Assembly (NCBI GenBank): GCA_028274465.1
Contig: CM051456.1
Coordinates: forward strand, 89,452,753 to 89,516,752
Source: Plantago ovata
Taxonomy: Eukaryota > Streptophyta > Magnoliopsida > Lamiales > Plantaginaceae
Direction: 5' to 3'
Length of the DNA stretch: 64,000 nucleotides
Under the pieces are notes generated by a model that saw nothing but the letters and a program-made list of their open reading frames with translations, made no database searches and was not told the origin of the DNA. Below are positions 34,145 to 45,919 of this stretch, piece after piece; within the stretch, counting starts at the first letter, position 1, and each line of letters begins with the position of its first letter. The position numbers were made by a program, and so were the translations under genes.

Positions 34145-34381
34145 TACTACATTAGCATTGGCATGAATCTCATATTCGTTATTAAAAGAAAATTAGTAAT
34201 ATGCTAAATGCACTTAATTAATGATCACAATTTTCAGTAATGTAACTAAATGGTGCATATCATAGGAGAAACAATTTGATTGCTAAAATCATTCAACTCA
34301 ATTTAACTCAAGCATGTCAAAAACATGGTTACAAACTCCCTCAAATAAGCTTTCAATCTCATACTACAATGCAAAGATACT
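34145..34381. other. AT-rich spacer
   Basis: No feature seen between the MITE and the LTR-like repeat. Confidence 0.4.
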
Positions 34382-36068
34382 TGTTGGTCCCTTTAAACAA
34401 CAAGAAAAGACTAGAGGGGGGGTAAATAGTCTTTTCAAACTTTTGTCGTTTAAAAACTTTCTCAGCCAAGTACTTATTACTTTTCAGTAATGAGGTTGCT
34501 GATACTTAACTTTCTCAGCAAGCGTAAGTTACTTTCCAGTGACTTGGTTTGCTGATACTTAAATCAGAGAGCGGAAGTCTTTGAAACAATAAGTGCTTTT
34601 TCAGCAAGTAATGAGTTTCAGCAAGTGAAGTGAGTGACTGTGTACAAACAGATGTAAATTGCTGAAAGCTAAATGCAGTAAGTAAATCACACAAACGCTT
34701 TTATAGTGGTATCTGAGAGTGGCGTAATCTCTCAACTAATCCACTTTGTCCTTTCTAGGACTGAATCCACTAAGATATGATTGAGGTTCCTTACAATCTC
34801 CTATCTAAAGCGATTCAACAGAAACCAAAGCACACTTGCTTTGTCTCCAACCTAAACTAGAGAACTTCAACCTTGTTCTCCACCAAACTTGGTACTTTTA
34901 ATCAGCAAAACTTTGCTCGATTAAGTTCCCCCTGAATATCACGCTTGAAAGGGTGTATTTTCAGTTAGAGAGTTTTGGGGTGAGATAATTTAATTATAAC
35001 TTATTCAGTTACAACAAGTAATCTAAGAAACACAACTTGGAATACTTTGCAGTAAACAAGTTTGATTGTTTCTGGTGTCAATACTTGTTCTTGTTCGAAA
35101 GAAAGAACACTTAACTAATTTCTTAGCCGAGTTTGTTCTACTTCTTCACAAGTAGCTTTTTCAAGCTTTAAGTCTTGGAACGGATCAATGGCAGTAAGAG
35201 TGTTTGAAGGTTTGTGAGTTTTTAAGCACAAGTGAGAGTTTGATCACGTTGTTGACACACTTCAACTCTTTGCCGGATGACCTCTATTTATAGTGCAAGT
35301 AAGGAGCCGTTTGAATTTCAAATCCTAAGGCTTTTGTTCCTTAACATGTCACTAGCTTGCTTTTGTACTTTCAGCAGCAACCTTTGTTTGTCTTCTAGTC
35401 TTCATGTCCTTCGCGTGTAAGCTTTGCATTAAATGCACAGTTGAATAGAATTCAAACAGTAACATTGGAGCGCAAAATCACGTACATTCAGCAAGAGGTC
35501 ACATATGTTCATCAGCAAGTGTTCATTCTCAGTTTCAGCAAGCACAACCTACTCTGTCTTTTAGATTTTCACTTATGCAATGTTGTTGCTGAAAATTTCA
35601 CTTATGCAATGTTGTTGCTGAAAATTTCACTTTCTGAGCAACACGTGCCTTACCAGTCTTCAGCAATCTTCAAGTCTTCAAGTCTTCAAGATTCTGACCG
35701 GTTTTTTTATTTGCTTCAATAATTTGTTTGTAATAAACAAAATACATCTTCAGCAAATGCTTCAATAGGTCATTTTCTTTTCAGAAAATAAGATTCATTA
35801 AAGCTAAGCATCAATAAGATATTTTCTTTTCAGAAAATAAAATACATCATACGCAATTGTGTCAATAAGATATTTTCTTCTCAGAAAATAAAATACGTCA
35901 TACACAAAAGAAATAACTTATCTAACACCTATCTAAGTCATCAGCAAACGTTCCTCTTTTACAATGTCCTTAAAATTCTAAAATCCTATGGACCTTAAAG
36001 TACTAGTTACTGGACTGTTCTTAATTTAGCATGGTTAATTGCTCATCAAAATTACAAGTTTCCTAACA
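34382..36068. repeat. LTR-like repeat (SIRE/Maximus-like form)
   Basis: Starts TGTTGGTCCC followed by actagaggggggg and ends cctaaca, the form of long LTRs of SIRE-type copia elements. It includes a 30-bp direct duplication (cttatgcaatgttgttgctg at 35573 and 35603) and three related units with attttcttttcagaaaataa (35770-35890). No matching target duplication was found, so it may be a recombined or truncated LTR. Confidence 0.45.
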
Positions 36069-37295
36069 CACATGACTTGATGTGTGCATGTCACATGAAG
36101 AAGCTTGAAGATGAATATACTCCAATCGACCCACTTGATATTCACCCATTCTGGAAAACTCTTGATTTGGATAAGAAATATTCTTGGGATGATTCAGGAA
36201 AAGCCACTGTTGATGATATATGTGACGAAGCATTCAGAGGCTTCAAGGAAAGTGCATCTGACGTGCAGAAGAGGATGTTATCTCAATATATCCATGAAAT
36301 GAGGTTCCCCGCGTCAACCACATTTGAAGAGCCAATTCATCATAAGCACAAAGGACGACCTCCTAACGCTGAGGGGAAAAGATACCAAAGTGAATATGAG
36401 AAGGAGAAGAAGAAGGATGAGAAGAAAAATAAGAAGGAAAAGAAGAAGGATGAGAAGAAAGATAAGAATGAAAAGAAAGATAAGAAGGAAAAGAAGAAGG
36501 ATGACAAGAAAGATCAGAAAGATGAGAAGAAAAATGAGAAGAAAGATGAGAAGAATCAAAAGGACAAGATGAATGAGAAGGAAAAGGCTACGAAACAACT
36601 GTTCAACTTTGAATTTAGATCATCGATGTCGGTTCGTTTATTGGACTATATCACAGGATGGTTGGATGTTGAATCTGATGGGAATTGTGGGTACCGAGCA
36701 CTAGCCCACTATAGGTACGGAACACAGGAAAAATGGGTTCAAGTGCGTCTGGACATACTTCAAGAGATGAGACTCTACAAAGACAAGTATATAGCCATTG
36801 CAGGTATGTTGGCTTCCTTCTCATAATTTTTTTCTATTTTTATTTCATTGAAACATGTACATAATTCTATTTATTACATAATATAAATATGAAACTTTCA
36901 ATTGTTATTTGACTTGATCTGCAGGAGGTTGTGCTGAATACCAAAGGCAAATTATTACTTTGACTCATTTTGTTGGGGGATGCGATAAACCTAACTGGTT
37001 GAGTATGACAGAACTTGGTCTAGCAGTTGCGACTAAGTATCAGAAAGTTATCCATTGTTACCGTGCAGGAAATAGCTTTACCTACGTACCATGGGAATCT
37101 CGCGCTGATCCAGAAGACCCACGACTAGATCCACCCGCAGAAGAATGGTCAATTGGTATGAAAAGCAACCACTTCTTTGTGATACACATGGACCCAGGAG
37201 CCCCGATCGGGAACTTCATCATTTTTTGGAAATATCATAAGGTGCCACAGGTATCTCATTGGAAAGATTGGTATGTAGAGAGAGGGAAAGTATGA
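36062..37295 (+). pseudogene. MULE-derived OTU cysteine protease, 5'-truncated
   Basis: Two exons (36077-36803 and 36925-37295; donor gcag/gtatg, acceptor ctgcag) encode a fragment that opens with the end of a SWIM-type zinc finger (HDLMCACHMKK) and IHPFWKTLD. A lysine-rich KKDEKK low-complexity stretch (about 36400-36590) follows, then an OTU domain. Its catalytic Asp and Cys lie in SDGNCGYRA and the His in NHFFVIH. This SWIM-OTU order is found in many plant Mutator-like transposase relatives. The transposase core upstream is missing, cut near the LTR-like repeat. The OTU part is intact in sequence and splicing. Whether the fragment is expressed is unknown. Confidence 0.75.
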
Positions 37296-37655
37296 TGAAT
37301 TCTTGTTAGTTTTTCGTAGAATAGCTTTTCACATTTCTGATTTACGATTGCAATATCTTATACAATTTTCCTAATTATTTAGAATCCCCATTATTTATTT
37401 TTGTGGTTAGTTTTTGTAAAATAGTGACATTGTTTTTGTGACGGAATCAAAAGTGGGTTGGTAGTCTAGAAATAACACAAACTAACATTCTAAACACCCA
37501 TAGAATAATAATTCAAGTCTCACAAACATAAACTAACATCCAAAAAATAATAATTTAGGTCCAAAACAAACACATAGAAAACACAAACGTCAAAGGGTTC
37601 GAGTATCCGGAACACAAATTAAACTAAAACATAAAAGACACGGTCATTGTAGTGC

Positions 37656-39978
37656 CTAATCAACTATCCTACGAGGCTTCTTGACTAGCATACGGGACAG
37701 TTGATGCACAAGGTTTTTCATGTCATCATAAGTGGGAGATGGATTGGTCTGCGGATGGAATGGGGCGACCATATCCGTGATAGTCATAAGCAATTCCGCT
37801 TCAGGATTCTTATCCTGAACTGCATTCTGGACAACCTCTCTATTTACCTTGGGATGTGTCCTAGGAATATACCAAAGTAGGTAATCAGTAGTATCACTCT
37901 CAATTTGAAAAGTATTAAGCCTCACAGACCTGAAAGATTAAGATACATATAGTTAGTCATAATGGTCTTCAAATGAAAATTTTTAAATAGACCATTTAAA
38001 TTTGCATGTAGTCATAGTTACCTCTATGATAGGTTGCATAAGTGGCTCCGCCATTTCAAAAACATGGTTCGGTCGACATGGTGTTCCAGATTGTATTGAC
38101 GTGGTGTCTCTGTCCTCACAGCTTTTACTGGATGAATTGGTGCGAATGGAATAGACTGTCCATATCCAAACTGTCTCATGACACGATCTGGCATATATGG
38201 CTCGGTGTAACTCCGACAATGTAGAATACCCTCAAACAGTGTTATTGGAACTTCCTGGGAAGGGTTGTCCCCAAATGGTGTCCAGTTCACCTGAGTACGA
38301 AACAAAATTGTACATTTGACGATAATATTCAAACAGAACTAAAGTCAGAATTCAAGTAAACTAGGAAACTTACTTGGTTGGCACGCAACTCGTCCAACTG
38401 AATACGGATAGACTTCAGTAATGATTCCTGCTCAGCTAGTCGGTTTGGGGACGGTATCCATCTTTTTGCCCAAGGACCATCTACCACATCTGTTCTTCCC
38501 CTTGGACGAAAAGGCGGGAAGTATTCATAAATCCAAGCCTGTAATTAATGCATTGTATGTTAATTCAATAAGAAGTATTATAACGACAACATTAGATAAA
38601 AAGCACTGACGCTGACGCTAACCTGTAGAAGTGTGAGACAACCAGCAATGTTGGTGCATCCAGCTCGTGATGCCTCTCCGAGTTGTCTGTACAAGTTGGC
38701 CAATGTAGCTGCACCCCATGCATAGTTCTGAACACCATCAGTTTCATGTAGAAACTCTAGAAAACCGGCGTGGACATGAGTGGTTGTCTTATCAACGAAC
38801 AATGTCGTGCCAAGGAGCCACAACAAGTACGTTGAAAATACAGAGTTGTTGTTCAAATTACCCTGTTTTAGGCGCTTCTCCAATACATCAAACCCACACC
38901 GACCATGCTTCCAACCAAGTTCCCTTCCCAATTTGTCATCCAAAGGAAATTTCAGCAGAAGTCCCATATCTGCCATCAAACCCTCAGTCGTGCGACTAGA
39001 AATCACAGGCTTACCAGTCACGGGGATCTGTAGAATATACCATACATCGTGTAAAGTGATGGTCATCTCACCGAATGGCATGTGAAAGGAGTTGGTCTCA
39101 GGCTGCCATCTCTCAACAAAAGCTTATATAAGAGCGTGGTCAATAGACTTGTACATATAGTCCTTCAGGTAGTATAGCCTACTTTCCTTCAACCATGTCA
39201 ATACATCATAATTTGCGTCTTTTTCTGGGATAGAGAGATTCTTTGATCTTGCATGTCTTGAATGACAATGCAAGCACCTAAGGACCTATAAAAAAAACAA
39301 AACATGTTACAACAATATTAAATATTATGTGACCAACATAATAATTCAAGTCTCACAAACATAAAATTGACTGACCTCCCCCTTCTGCCATATTTGGTAT
39401 GCAATATGGTGTTTGAACGAAGGCAATAACTCCTTTAGTACTGGCCCTCCATCAACTCCCAAACTCATCGGGCTACCATGCACATTACCCTCCAAGTCAC
39501 CATGCATATGTTCTCTCGGCCCTAAATAAAGTAAAAATTAAAAAGAAGAACCTAAAAAATATTAACTGATAAAATCACAAGAAATTGAATTACCTTGCAA
39601 ATTATCATAAGTTTCTTCATCATCTTCCTCATCCCTAGCAATCTCATGGTGATTAATCCCTTTACCTTTAATGCGAAGGTTATCAAGATATGCATCTCTC
39701 TCCATATCTTTAAGTGTAGCACTAGATATCGAAGTATCATCATCATCGGAACTATCCACCATGGTCTTAGTTGCACGTGCAGACTGTTCATGTACTTGGG
39801 TACTCTCACTTTCCTGCTCCATGTCATCCCTCGTAGCCCTTGCCGCCGTTGCTTTGGCCTCAACAGCAAGCCTACGTCCTTCTTCTGCACGCTTACGGTT
39901 TGATTGAGTAACAACCCTTCCTTGCAAGCGTCCAACACCAACACCTTTCGAATATCCTTTCTTTCCACCCTTATCCAT
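37656..39978 (-). pseudogene. Plant mobile domain (PMD/MAIN-like) gene, six exons, two nonsense codons
   Basis: Exons on the minus strand: 39978-39594, 39521-39376, 39285-38623, 38538-38374, 38290-38022 and 37929-37656, all with GT-AG borders and consistent phases. The N-terminus is basic then acidic (MDKGGKKGYSKG). Exon 3 holds the PMD core (LPF-type MPFGEMTITLHDVWYIL, LWLLGTTLFVDKT, GAATLANLYRQLGEA). Exons 4-5 carry AWIYEYFPPF and PDRVMRQFGYGQSIP. PMD proteins of the MAIN/MAIL type act in the nucleus, and many copies ride on transposons. A TAA (39126-39124) and a TAG (38026-38024) interrupt the frame. The gene points at the OTU fragment, 360 bp away, so both may come from one MULE. Confidence 0.8.
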
Positions 39979-40173
39979 CTATAAATACAACAAAGTAAGA
40001 TTAGAATGAACAATCAATATCTCTACAACTACGTATATATACAACAAGTCATTAATTTATTATCAAATTATAAGGGGACAATAGAAACACATATATCATA
40101 AGTGAAAATCAAATGTGTGCATCAATAAAATATGAAGATCAATTAATATAACAAGTTGAAGTTTGATGTAATT

Positions 40174-40321
<148 letters not shown>

Positions 40322-40454
40322 CAGCACAGCAGGCCTGTGCTGGCCAGCGGCCTGCTGTTCGGCCTGAACAGCCGTAGCGGCTGCTACGGCCTGTATATGG
40401 GCGGCGGTGGCTTCCGCCGCCCATATACGCCACCCCAATTCGATGGAATTGGGG
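40322..40454. repeat. Five consecutive GC-rich hairpins
   Basis: Perfect stems of 8 (40322-40342), 7 (40354-40372), 7 (40372-40389), 15 (40393-40428) and 8 bp (40433-40454) follow each other with small loops, each of a different sequence. They stand about 350 bp upstream of the start of the PMD gene. Confidence 0.85.
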
Positions 40455-40459
40455 CGGTT

Positions 40460-41980
40460 TAACTAACATATATATGATGGTTATAAAAATAAAATAAAAA
40501 TCAAAGAATTAACCTTGATTTGAGTTTGATGATATCTCTTGGTGTGTTCTTCAAATTGAATTGAAATATGTTGATTAGGTTATTGATTTAGAGGTTTGAT
40601 TTATTTAACGTGGAATTGTGATAATTTGGGTTAATTTGTAAAATTGTAAATTTATAGATACTTTATGTAATTTACAATAAATTTTCAACATTTAGTAAAT
40701 TTATGTTTCAACATTTAATATTTGCCTACTAGATCTAGCATATAATCTGCCAGTCATATCTATCGTTGTGTTGCTTTATTTTAAGTGAATTTTGGCTTTT
40801 AGAGATCTGATTAGGTTTACAGATTTGTTCGACAATGTTATCTGATCGGGGTGATGATTAATTGCTTACACGTACACGTAGTCGATTGATTTGATTTGTA
40901 GAGATCAGGATCGGTCACTTGCATATATATGAGTTTTGTAGGGAAATAGGATTAATAATATTTGTTGATCAATTCAAATTTGTTTTGGGCGTACAATATA
41001 CTATTGCAGATTGTTAGTTTGAAATTTGAATATGGAATTGCCTTTCTGCATATGAACTGGTTAAGTCTTATAGCCAGCCATTGTTTTTTTTTCTTTCTGG
41101 CTGATTTGTTATCTGAACTTGAGTTGAGCTACACGAATTGCTCCCCATTGAGTTTATGTATTAATCTTTTCTGTGAGTCCACTATATTGTTCTCTTACTG
41201 TTTGCTGATACTATACTTGGAAAACAACGGTTTAGAGCCACTATTAGAATACCTAAACCTGTTGTTTTTGGTGTAGTAGAGAATTGTTTCTTTGTATATA
41301 AATATAGATCTTTACAATTCAAAGGTGTTATTGAATAGATAAACGGAGGCAAATTATATAAGCTCTAAGTAGAGTTCTGTCAAGCTGAGATTTCTTATTA
41401 TTACTTGATGATAGTAGTGTGATTTGTGACCCAAAAGCAAATAATACAGCTAATATTGCATAATAATACTACAACAATTGAAGTTTTGCTGAAAACAATT
41501 AAAGATGTTGCACTTCTACTTTTAGTTTGCATGGCTGCAGTTTGTATCTCCCCCAAGATTATGTTTGTATAAGGAGTATTATGTATTTTTATTACTTTCA
41601 TGGTGCTCTTAGAGATTTTTTATAATCTGCATTTATTTATTTTTTAACAAGTAAAGCTACCTCATCTGAGATTTCTTACATTCCATTTGTTTTATATTTT
41701 TTTTCTTTACAATTGAAATCTTTTTGTGACTATAATATATTATAAAGGACATAAATCCTACTAAGTGCTATTACTCAATTCTTAATTTGTAAATTATCAG
41801 TTGATATATATTCTTTGTTTATGTTTAAAGTCATTTTGTGATAATTACATACTAAACCAATTAACAAATAAGCCGGTTGATTTACCAAATTGATTGACCT
41901 CCCAATCAATTTTAATCCGTTGATCTTGCTTATCCAATTTCAATCTGGTGCGTACATGTGTCATTATTTAATTAAAAGAT
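40460..41980. other. AT-rich non-coding DNA
   Basis: No gene supported; the 104-codon ORF at 40962-41276 is AT-driven and has no recognisable domain. Confidence 0.5.
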
Positions 41981-42130
41981 GTAGGGTTCGAATCCTGTTG
42001 GCGTGATTTTTCTTCATTATTTTTATTATTATTTTTATTGAAGGTGTTTGGTTCGAATCTTGTTGGCGTGATTTTTCTCTATTATTTGTATCCTTATTTT
42101 AGTTGAAGGTGTTGGGTTCGAATCTTATTC
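41981..42130 (+). repeat. Three 65-bp tandem units with a pol III B-box-like motif
   Basis: GGTTCGAATCC/T occurs at 41985-41995, 42050-42060 and 42115-42125, each followed by a gttggcgtgattttt-type tail. The motif equals the tRNA B box (GGTTCGANTCC). No A box or cloverleaf is seen, so this is a SINE- or tRNA-derived repeat at most. Confidence 0.6.
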
Positions 42131-42249
42131 ACGTAATTTTTTCTTTTTTATTTATTCTCTTCTTAAATTTTTATTTTTTAATATAAAGTTGTATGACGTA
42201 TTATACTTAATTTTAAAAATAACCATGATATATTCTTATAAAAAAAGAC

Positions 42250-42530
42250 ATACTTCCCCCGTCCAATAATAAATGTAACACTTGATTTTGTTGACTTTTT
42301 CGATGGTCATTTTGACCTTAAATTATTCTTAAATCATACGATAAAAATATCTAAAAACATCATATTATGAAACTAGAATGTTTATATGAAGCACTTGACA
42401 ATATATTCAACTGATGAAGAATACCAATTAACATGCGAAAAAGATGCATTGCAGATTTTGAAGTTGAATGTTTCCAAAGTCTAGAGATGTATCTGATGGT
42501 TCTTAACTCATCGTAAAACTACTTTTCGTA
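42250..42530. other. Stowaway-like MITE remnant
   Basis: cttcccccgtccaat at 42254 looks like a Stowaway end, and aacacttgattttgtt is shared with about 648. The right end was not found. Confidence 0.3.
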
Positions 42531-42544
42531 TGTCTAATATAGTT

Positions 42545-42765
42545 CAATTCAAAACTATTAATTGCATAACTACAAAAACTATATACATTTATACCACACC
42601 ATTTATATTAAGTTTAATTACTCAATTTGTTATTTTTTTATTACGTTTGAAGTCATTATGTGAAGATTATATATTCACTCCATTTATTTCAATATATTAT
42701 TTAATAAAACAATAATGTTTTACAAGATTATGCTTCACAAGCTACGCGTGTGACGCGGTTCCTAG
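42545..42765 (+). mobile_element. Helitron-like 3' terminus
   Basis: Ends with a 5-bp hairpin CGCGT-gtg-ACGCG (42745-42757) and CTAG (42762-42765), then T, as Helitrons do. The 220 bp before it recur inverted at 63124-63357, also with a hairpin and CTAG end. No Rep/helicase gene; a non-autonomous copy. The 5' end was not located. Confidence 0.55.
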
Positions 42766-43373
42766 TACTTAACAGGCACACAAATTTCATGAAAAATGGA
42801 GTGGATTGTTTGCCGTCGGACGCAGACAGAGTAAAATAAAAGATTTATAAAATTGCTTCATCCAGAAACCAAATCACCATAACATGCTCAAAACCAATCT
42901 ACCCAATTCAAACTTTATGGATACGTCATTATCTAGTTTATTTCATAAATTCAATTAACATCACATCACATGACTTGATCAAATAAAAATCATTAACAGA
43001 CCGATCATCTTGCAATATAATTACGACGACTTGCAATGGAGTGAATGGACATAAATTAAACATCATATACGTTTACTTAGTAGATCACCATATATTCTCT
43101 ATCACGGAGGTATATATCATATACTCAATCAACGTAAACATCACAAACATAACATATAATAAATCAACCATGAAACAAATATAAACGGGAAACCTTAAAG
43201 CTTCACCTGCTGCCAATCCTTCCTAATTATGAAATTCACATATCTATCACAAATATTGTAAAAGAAGCTCTCCGTTAGAATAAGAAGGTTTAACCCATTC
43301 AAGCAATTCATCAAACATTTTGTTTGCAAATCCGTAAACCTCCGAACATAGTATGATTATAATCAGAGAATAT
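42766..43373. other. AT-rich non-coding DNA
   Basis: No feature seen. Confidence 0.4.
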
Positions 43374-44040
43374 TACATCTACCTCCCCTGCTGGAACCTC
43401 TAATCACAAATGTTCCCTCCTTAGTTCAACAGTTACATATAACCCCATTTTACATATCAAACGTTGACCACCTTATTTCTTTCTCTCCCCAAGTTTAACA
43501 AAACAAACAAGCCCTTAGGTTTACGAATTCTTTTTTCTTTTTTCATTTATTTTAAAACATTTCTTTCTTCTTAATCTTCTAACTACCGGATTCCGGTCAG
43601 TCACCGGAATCCGATAGAAGCTCCGGATCGGAGCTGCAAGTAGCTCCGATCTGGAGCTACAAGCAGCTCCGATATGGAGCTGTTGCAGCTTCGATCGGGA
43701 GCTGCTACAGCTCCATATCGGAGCTGCAAACAGCTCCAGATCGGAGTTGTTTGCAGATCCTATATAGAGCTGTTAAACAGCTCCGGTCCGGAGCTGCTAC
43801 CGGATTCCAGTGACGTACCGGATTCCGATAGCAGCTAGAAGAAGAAGAAAAAAAAATTAATTATGGTTGTTTGGCTGTTGAAAGAATTAAATATTGGAAG
43901 AAGCCTTAATTCGGCTAAAGTCAAGAGCGTGGGGTTCAATGTAATTGATTTAATCTAAGGAGGGAACATATGTAATTGTGAATTTAACGAGGGAAGATAT
44001 GTAATAAGCTAATCTAACGGGGGTGTGGATGTAATTCGCC
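43374..44040. mobile_element. Non-autonomous element with palindrome array and long inverted ends
   Basis: The ends are imperfect inverted repeats of about 100 bp: attacatctacctcccc on the left against the complement of ggtgtggatgtaat on the right, and both contain tgttccctccttag. The core (43615-43800) is an array of agctccgatc-type palindromes bounded by two copies of ctaccggattcc with a cggattccgatag partner. The related array at 7200-7372 shows this is a family. Confidence 0.6.
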
Positions 44041-44802
44041 CTTATAATCACTAATTCCCGCGTATCAAGTCTACTTTACCATTTATTTAGATATAGCTCA
44101 AAATGACCAAATCAACGGACCAAGAAGCAGAAACGGAGTTCAATGATCATATACCTGGACATTCAGAAGGAAAAGAGATAAAAATGAAAACTAGATCAAA
44201 AACTGACCGGCATGAGATGACGGAGCGGCTTGACGTGAACTAGAAACGTGACTACAAAGAGGGAGGTGCGTGACTAGTCCTTTGCCATCATTCGGAAGTT
44301 TTTTCCGTTGTCGTGTGTTTGCCAAATATAACGTTGAGCTTGATTTTCATAGACTCGTGAAACCAATAGCACTCCCTGGTAACATTCATATACATCAAAT
44401 AAGAAGTTAATTGTTTGTTACGAAAATATAATAATCATGATGATAATAACAATGACAAGAATAAAATAATAAAAGTGCTCCCTGGTAGTCGTAGAGACTA
44501 GAGATGATTATCATCAGTTTTCATCATTCTCCCTTGCCTGATCCTTGACTGATCCTCTCTCCAGTGCAATATACGATACACCTTTATCACTTGTTATTGC
44601 CATGCCTCCCCCTTTTCTTCCTTTCTTAAATTACTTAGTTTAGAGTATATAATACGAGAGAAGACATGGATTCAAATAAAAATGTGCTGATGGCTTAATC
44701 GGAATTGCTGTGATGGTGTTTTATTTATTTGGTATGGGACAAGAAATCTGCGCGGTGGTGGACGGAATGAATATGTCAAGAGGTAGAAACTCAGTTTAGG
44801 TA
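44041..44802. other. Non-coding part of the minus-strand copia-type block, near its primer site
   Basis: No gene. The rightmost bases (44803-44820) on the minus strand are the primer-site-like sequence next to the 5' LTR. Confidence 0.4.
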
Positions 44803-44820
44803 GAGTCGTCGTGCTGATAA

Positions 44821-45047
44821 CGTTTCATAAGATAAAAGACTTGCAAAAAGAGTTAGAAGATAGAGGAGAATGTCATTGTATTATCAAGTGTATATCAAGG
44901 TACAAGTTTAAGCCCTATTTATAAGGGATCTCTCCATAATTAAGTGAGTTTGTAACTCTCATTTTACATAATGATAACAATAACTAAAGTACTTAAATGG
45001 AGTATAAGAAGAGTCATGAACTCATGCCATTCATCATATTCATAACA
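44821..45047 (-). repeat. Right (5') LTR of the minus-strand copia-type element
   Basis: Matches 29946-30168 almost throughout. Its inner terminus is CG where TG/CA is expected, so it is mutated. Confidence 0.7.
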
Positions 45048-45320
45048 AATATCATTAAGGTTCCAATTAGTGAGTATTCTTGACTAAACTCGTTCATTAG
45101 TTTGGTTCCAAGACCAGCTCAATTCTGTTTGTGTTTTGCCTCGTAACTTAATTAATTAACACCTATGTACCTTACTAAATGTTGCTGTTGCAAGTATGTG
45201 TGCAAGTGATCAACCGTGTAGTATATAAAGGTTAAAGGGTTAACTACTTGGTCCTGTGATTAATTAAGTGTTACGGTCATGCACGTTACTATTTTATTAG
45301 TTCAGCACGTATGTAAGTAG

Positions 45321-45842
45321 TGTGAAGTTTTATGGGTGTTTCTGCATTTAGAAGGAAGTTATTGGGGCCATTGTGTGATAAACGAAAGTTGGAGGTCTGC
45401 TACAGTACGGGAATACGAGTTTTAATCTGGGTCGTTCATTTCAAGCAGCTCAAGATCAACGGATTCTGCTCTTCTCCGTACAGCTCCAATTTCGCATATA
45501 TATGCCCTGTATTTTTTTCCTGATTTATGACATCATTTTGTTTCTCTCCCATTCTAGAAATTTGTTAGGTGAGTTAGGGTTTCTGTCTTTGTTAGATCTC
45601 TGAGATTGTACATCGATTGAGCACATTTGTAGCTACTTTGTTTCGGATTTAGTGGAGGAATAAACTGGTTGATTCTCCCGTGGATGTAGATTGATTCATC
45701 AATCGAACCACGTAAATTTCTGTGTTGTTTATCTTCTGTTTATGCTTATTTTGAATCTGTGAACTCGTATCTGTGTTTGTTCTGAGTTTAGTGATCGTAA
45801 TTCATCAATACTTCGGTGCCTTACCCTGTTATAGAACCAACA
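45321..45842 (+). repeat. 5' LTR of the plus-strand copia element
   Basis: Starts TGTGAAGTTTTATG and ends gaaccaaca. Differs from the 3' LTR at about 17 positions plus a 4-base indel. The small ORF inside it is not a gene. Confidence 0.9.
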
Positions 45843-45919
45843 AAGTGGCGCCGTCTGTGGGAACCTCGAGTTTCGGTTAGCTTTGTTTTGTTGTCTTATT
45901 TGTTGCAGATCTGATAATC

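Noticed and set aside
36314..36598. 94-codon hydrophobic ORF on the minus strand
   Set aside because: It is the antisense of the lysine-rich KKDEKK stretch of the OTU gene, which automatically gives F, L and I runs.
41981..42130. Possible tRNA genes because of B-box motifs
   Set aside because: No A box, acceptor stem or anticodon arm can be drawn, and the motif is part of a 65-bp tandem repeat.
42530..42715. 61-codon ORF and its relative at 63081-63281
   Set aside because: The similarity between the two is explained by the shared Helitron-like repeat on opposite strands; nucleotide identity is as high in non-coding parts.
45332..45523. 63-codon ORF MGVSAFRRKLLGPLCDKRKL
   Set aside because: It lies inside the copia 5' LTR, and the 3' LTR copy has an indel that changes the frame.
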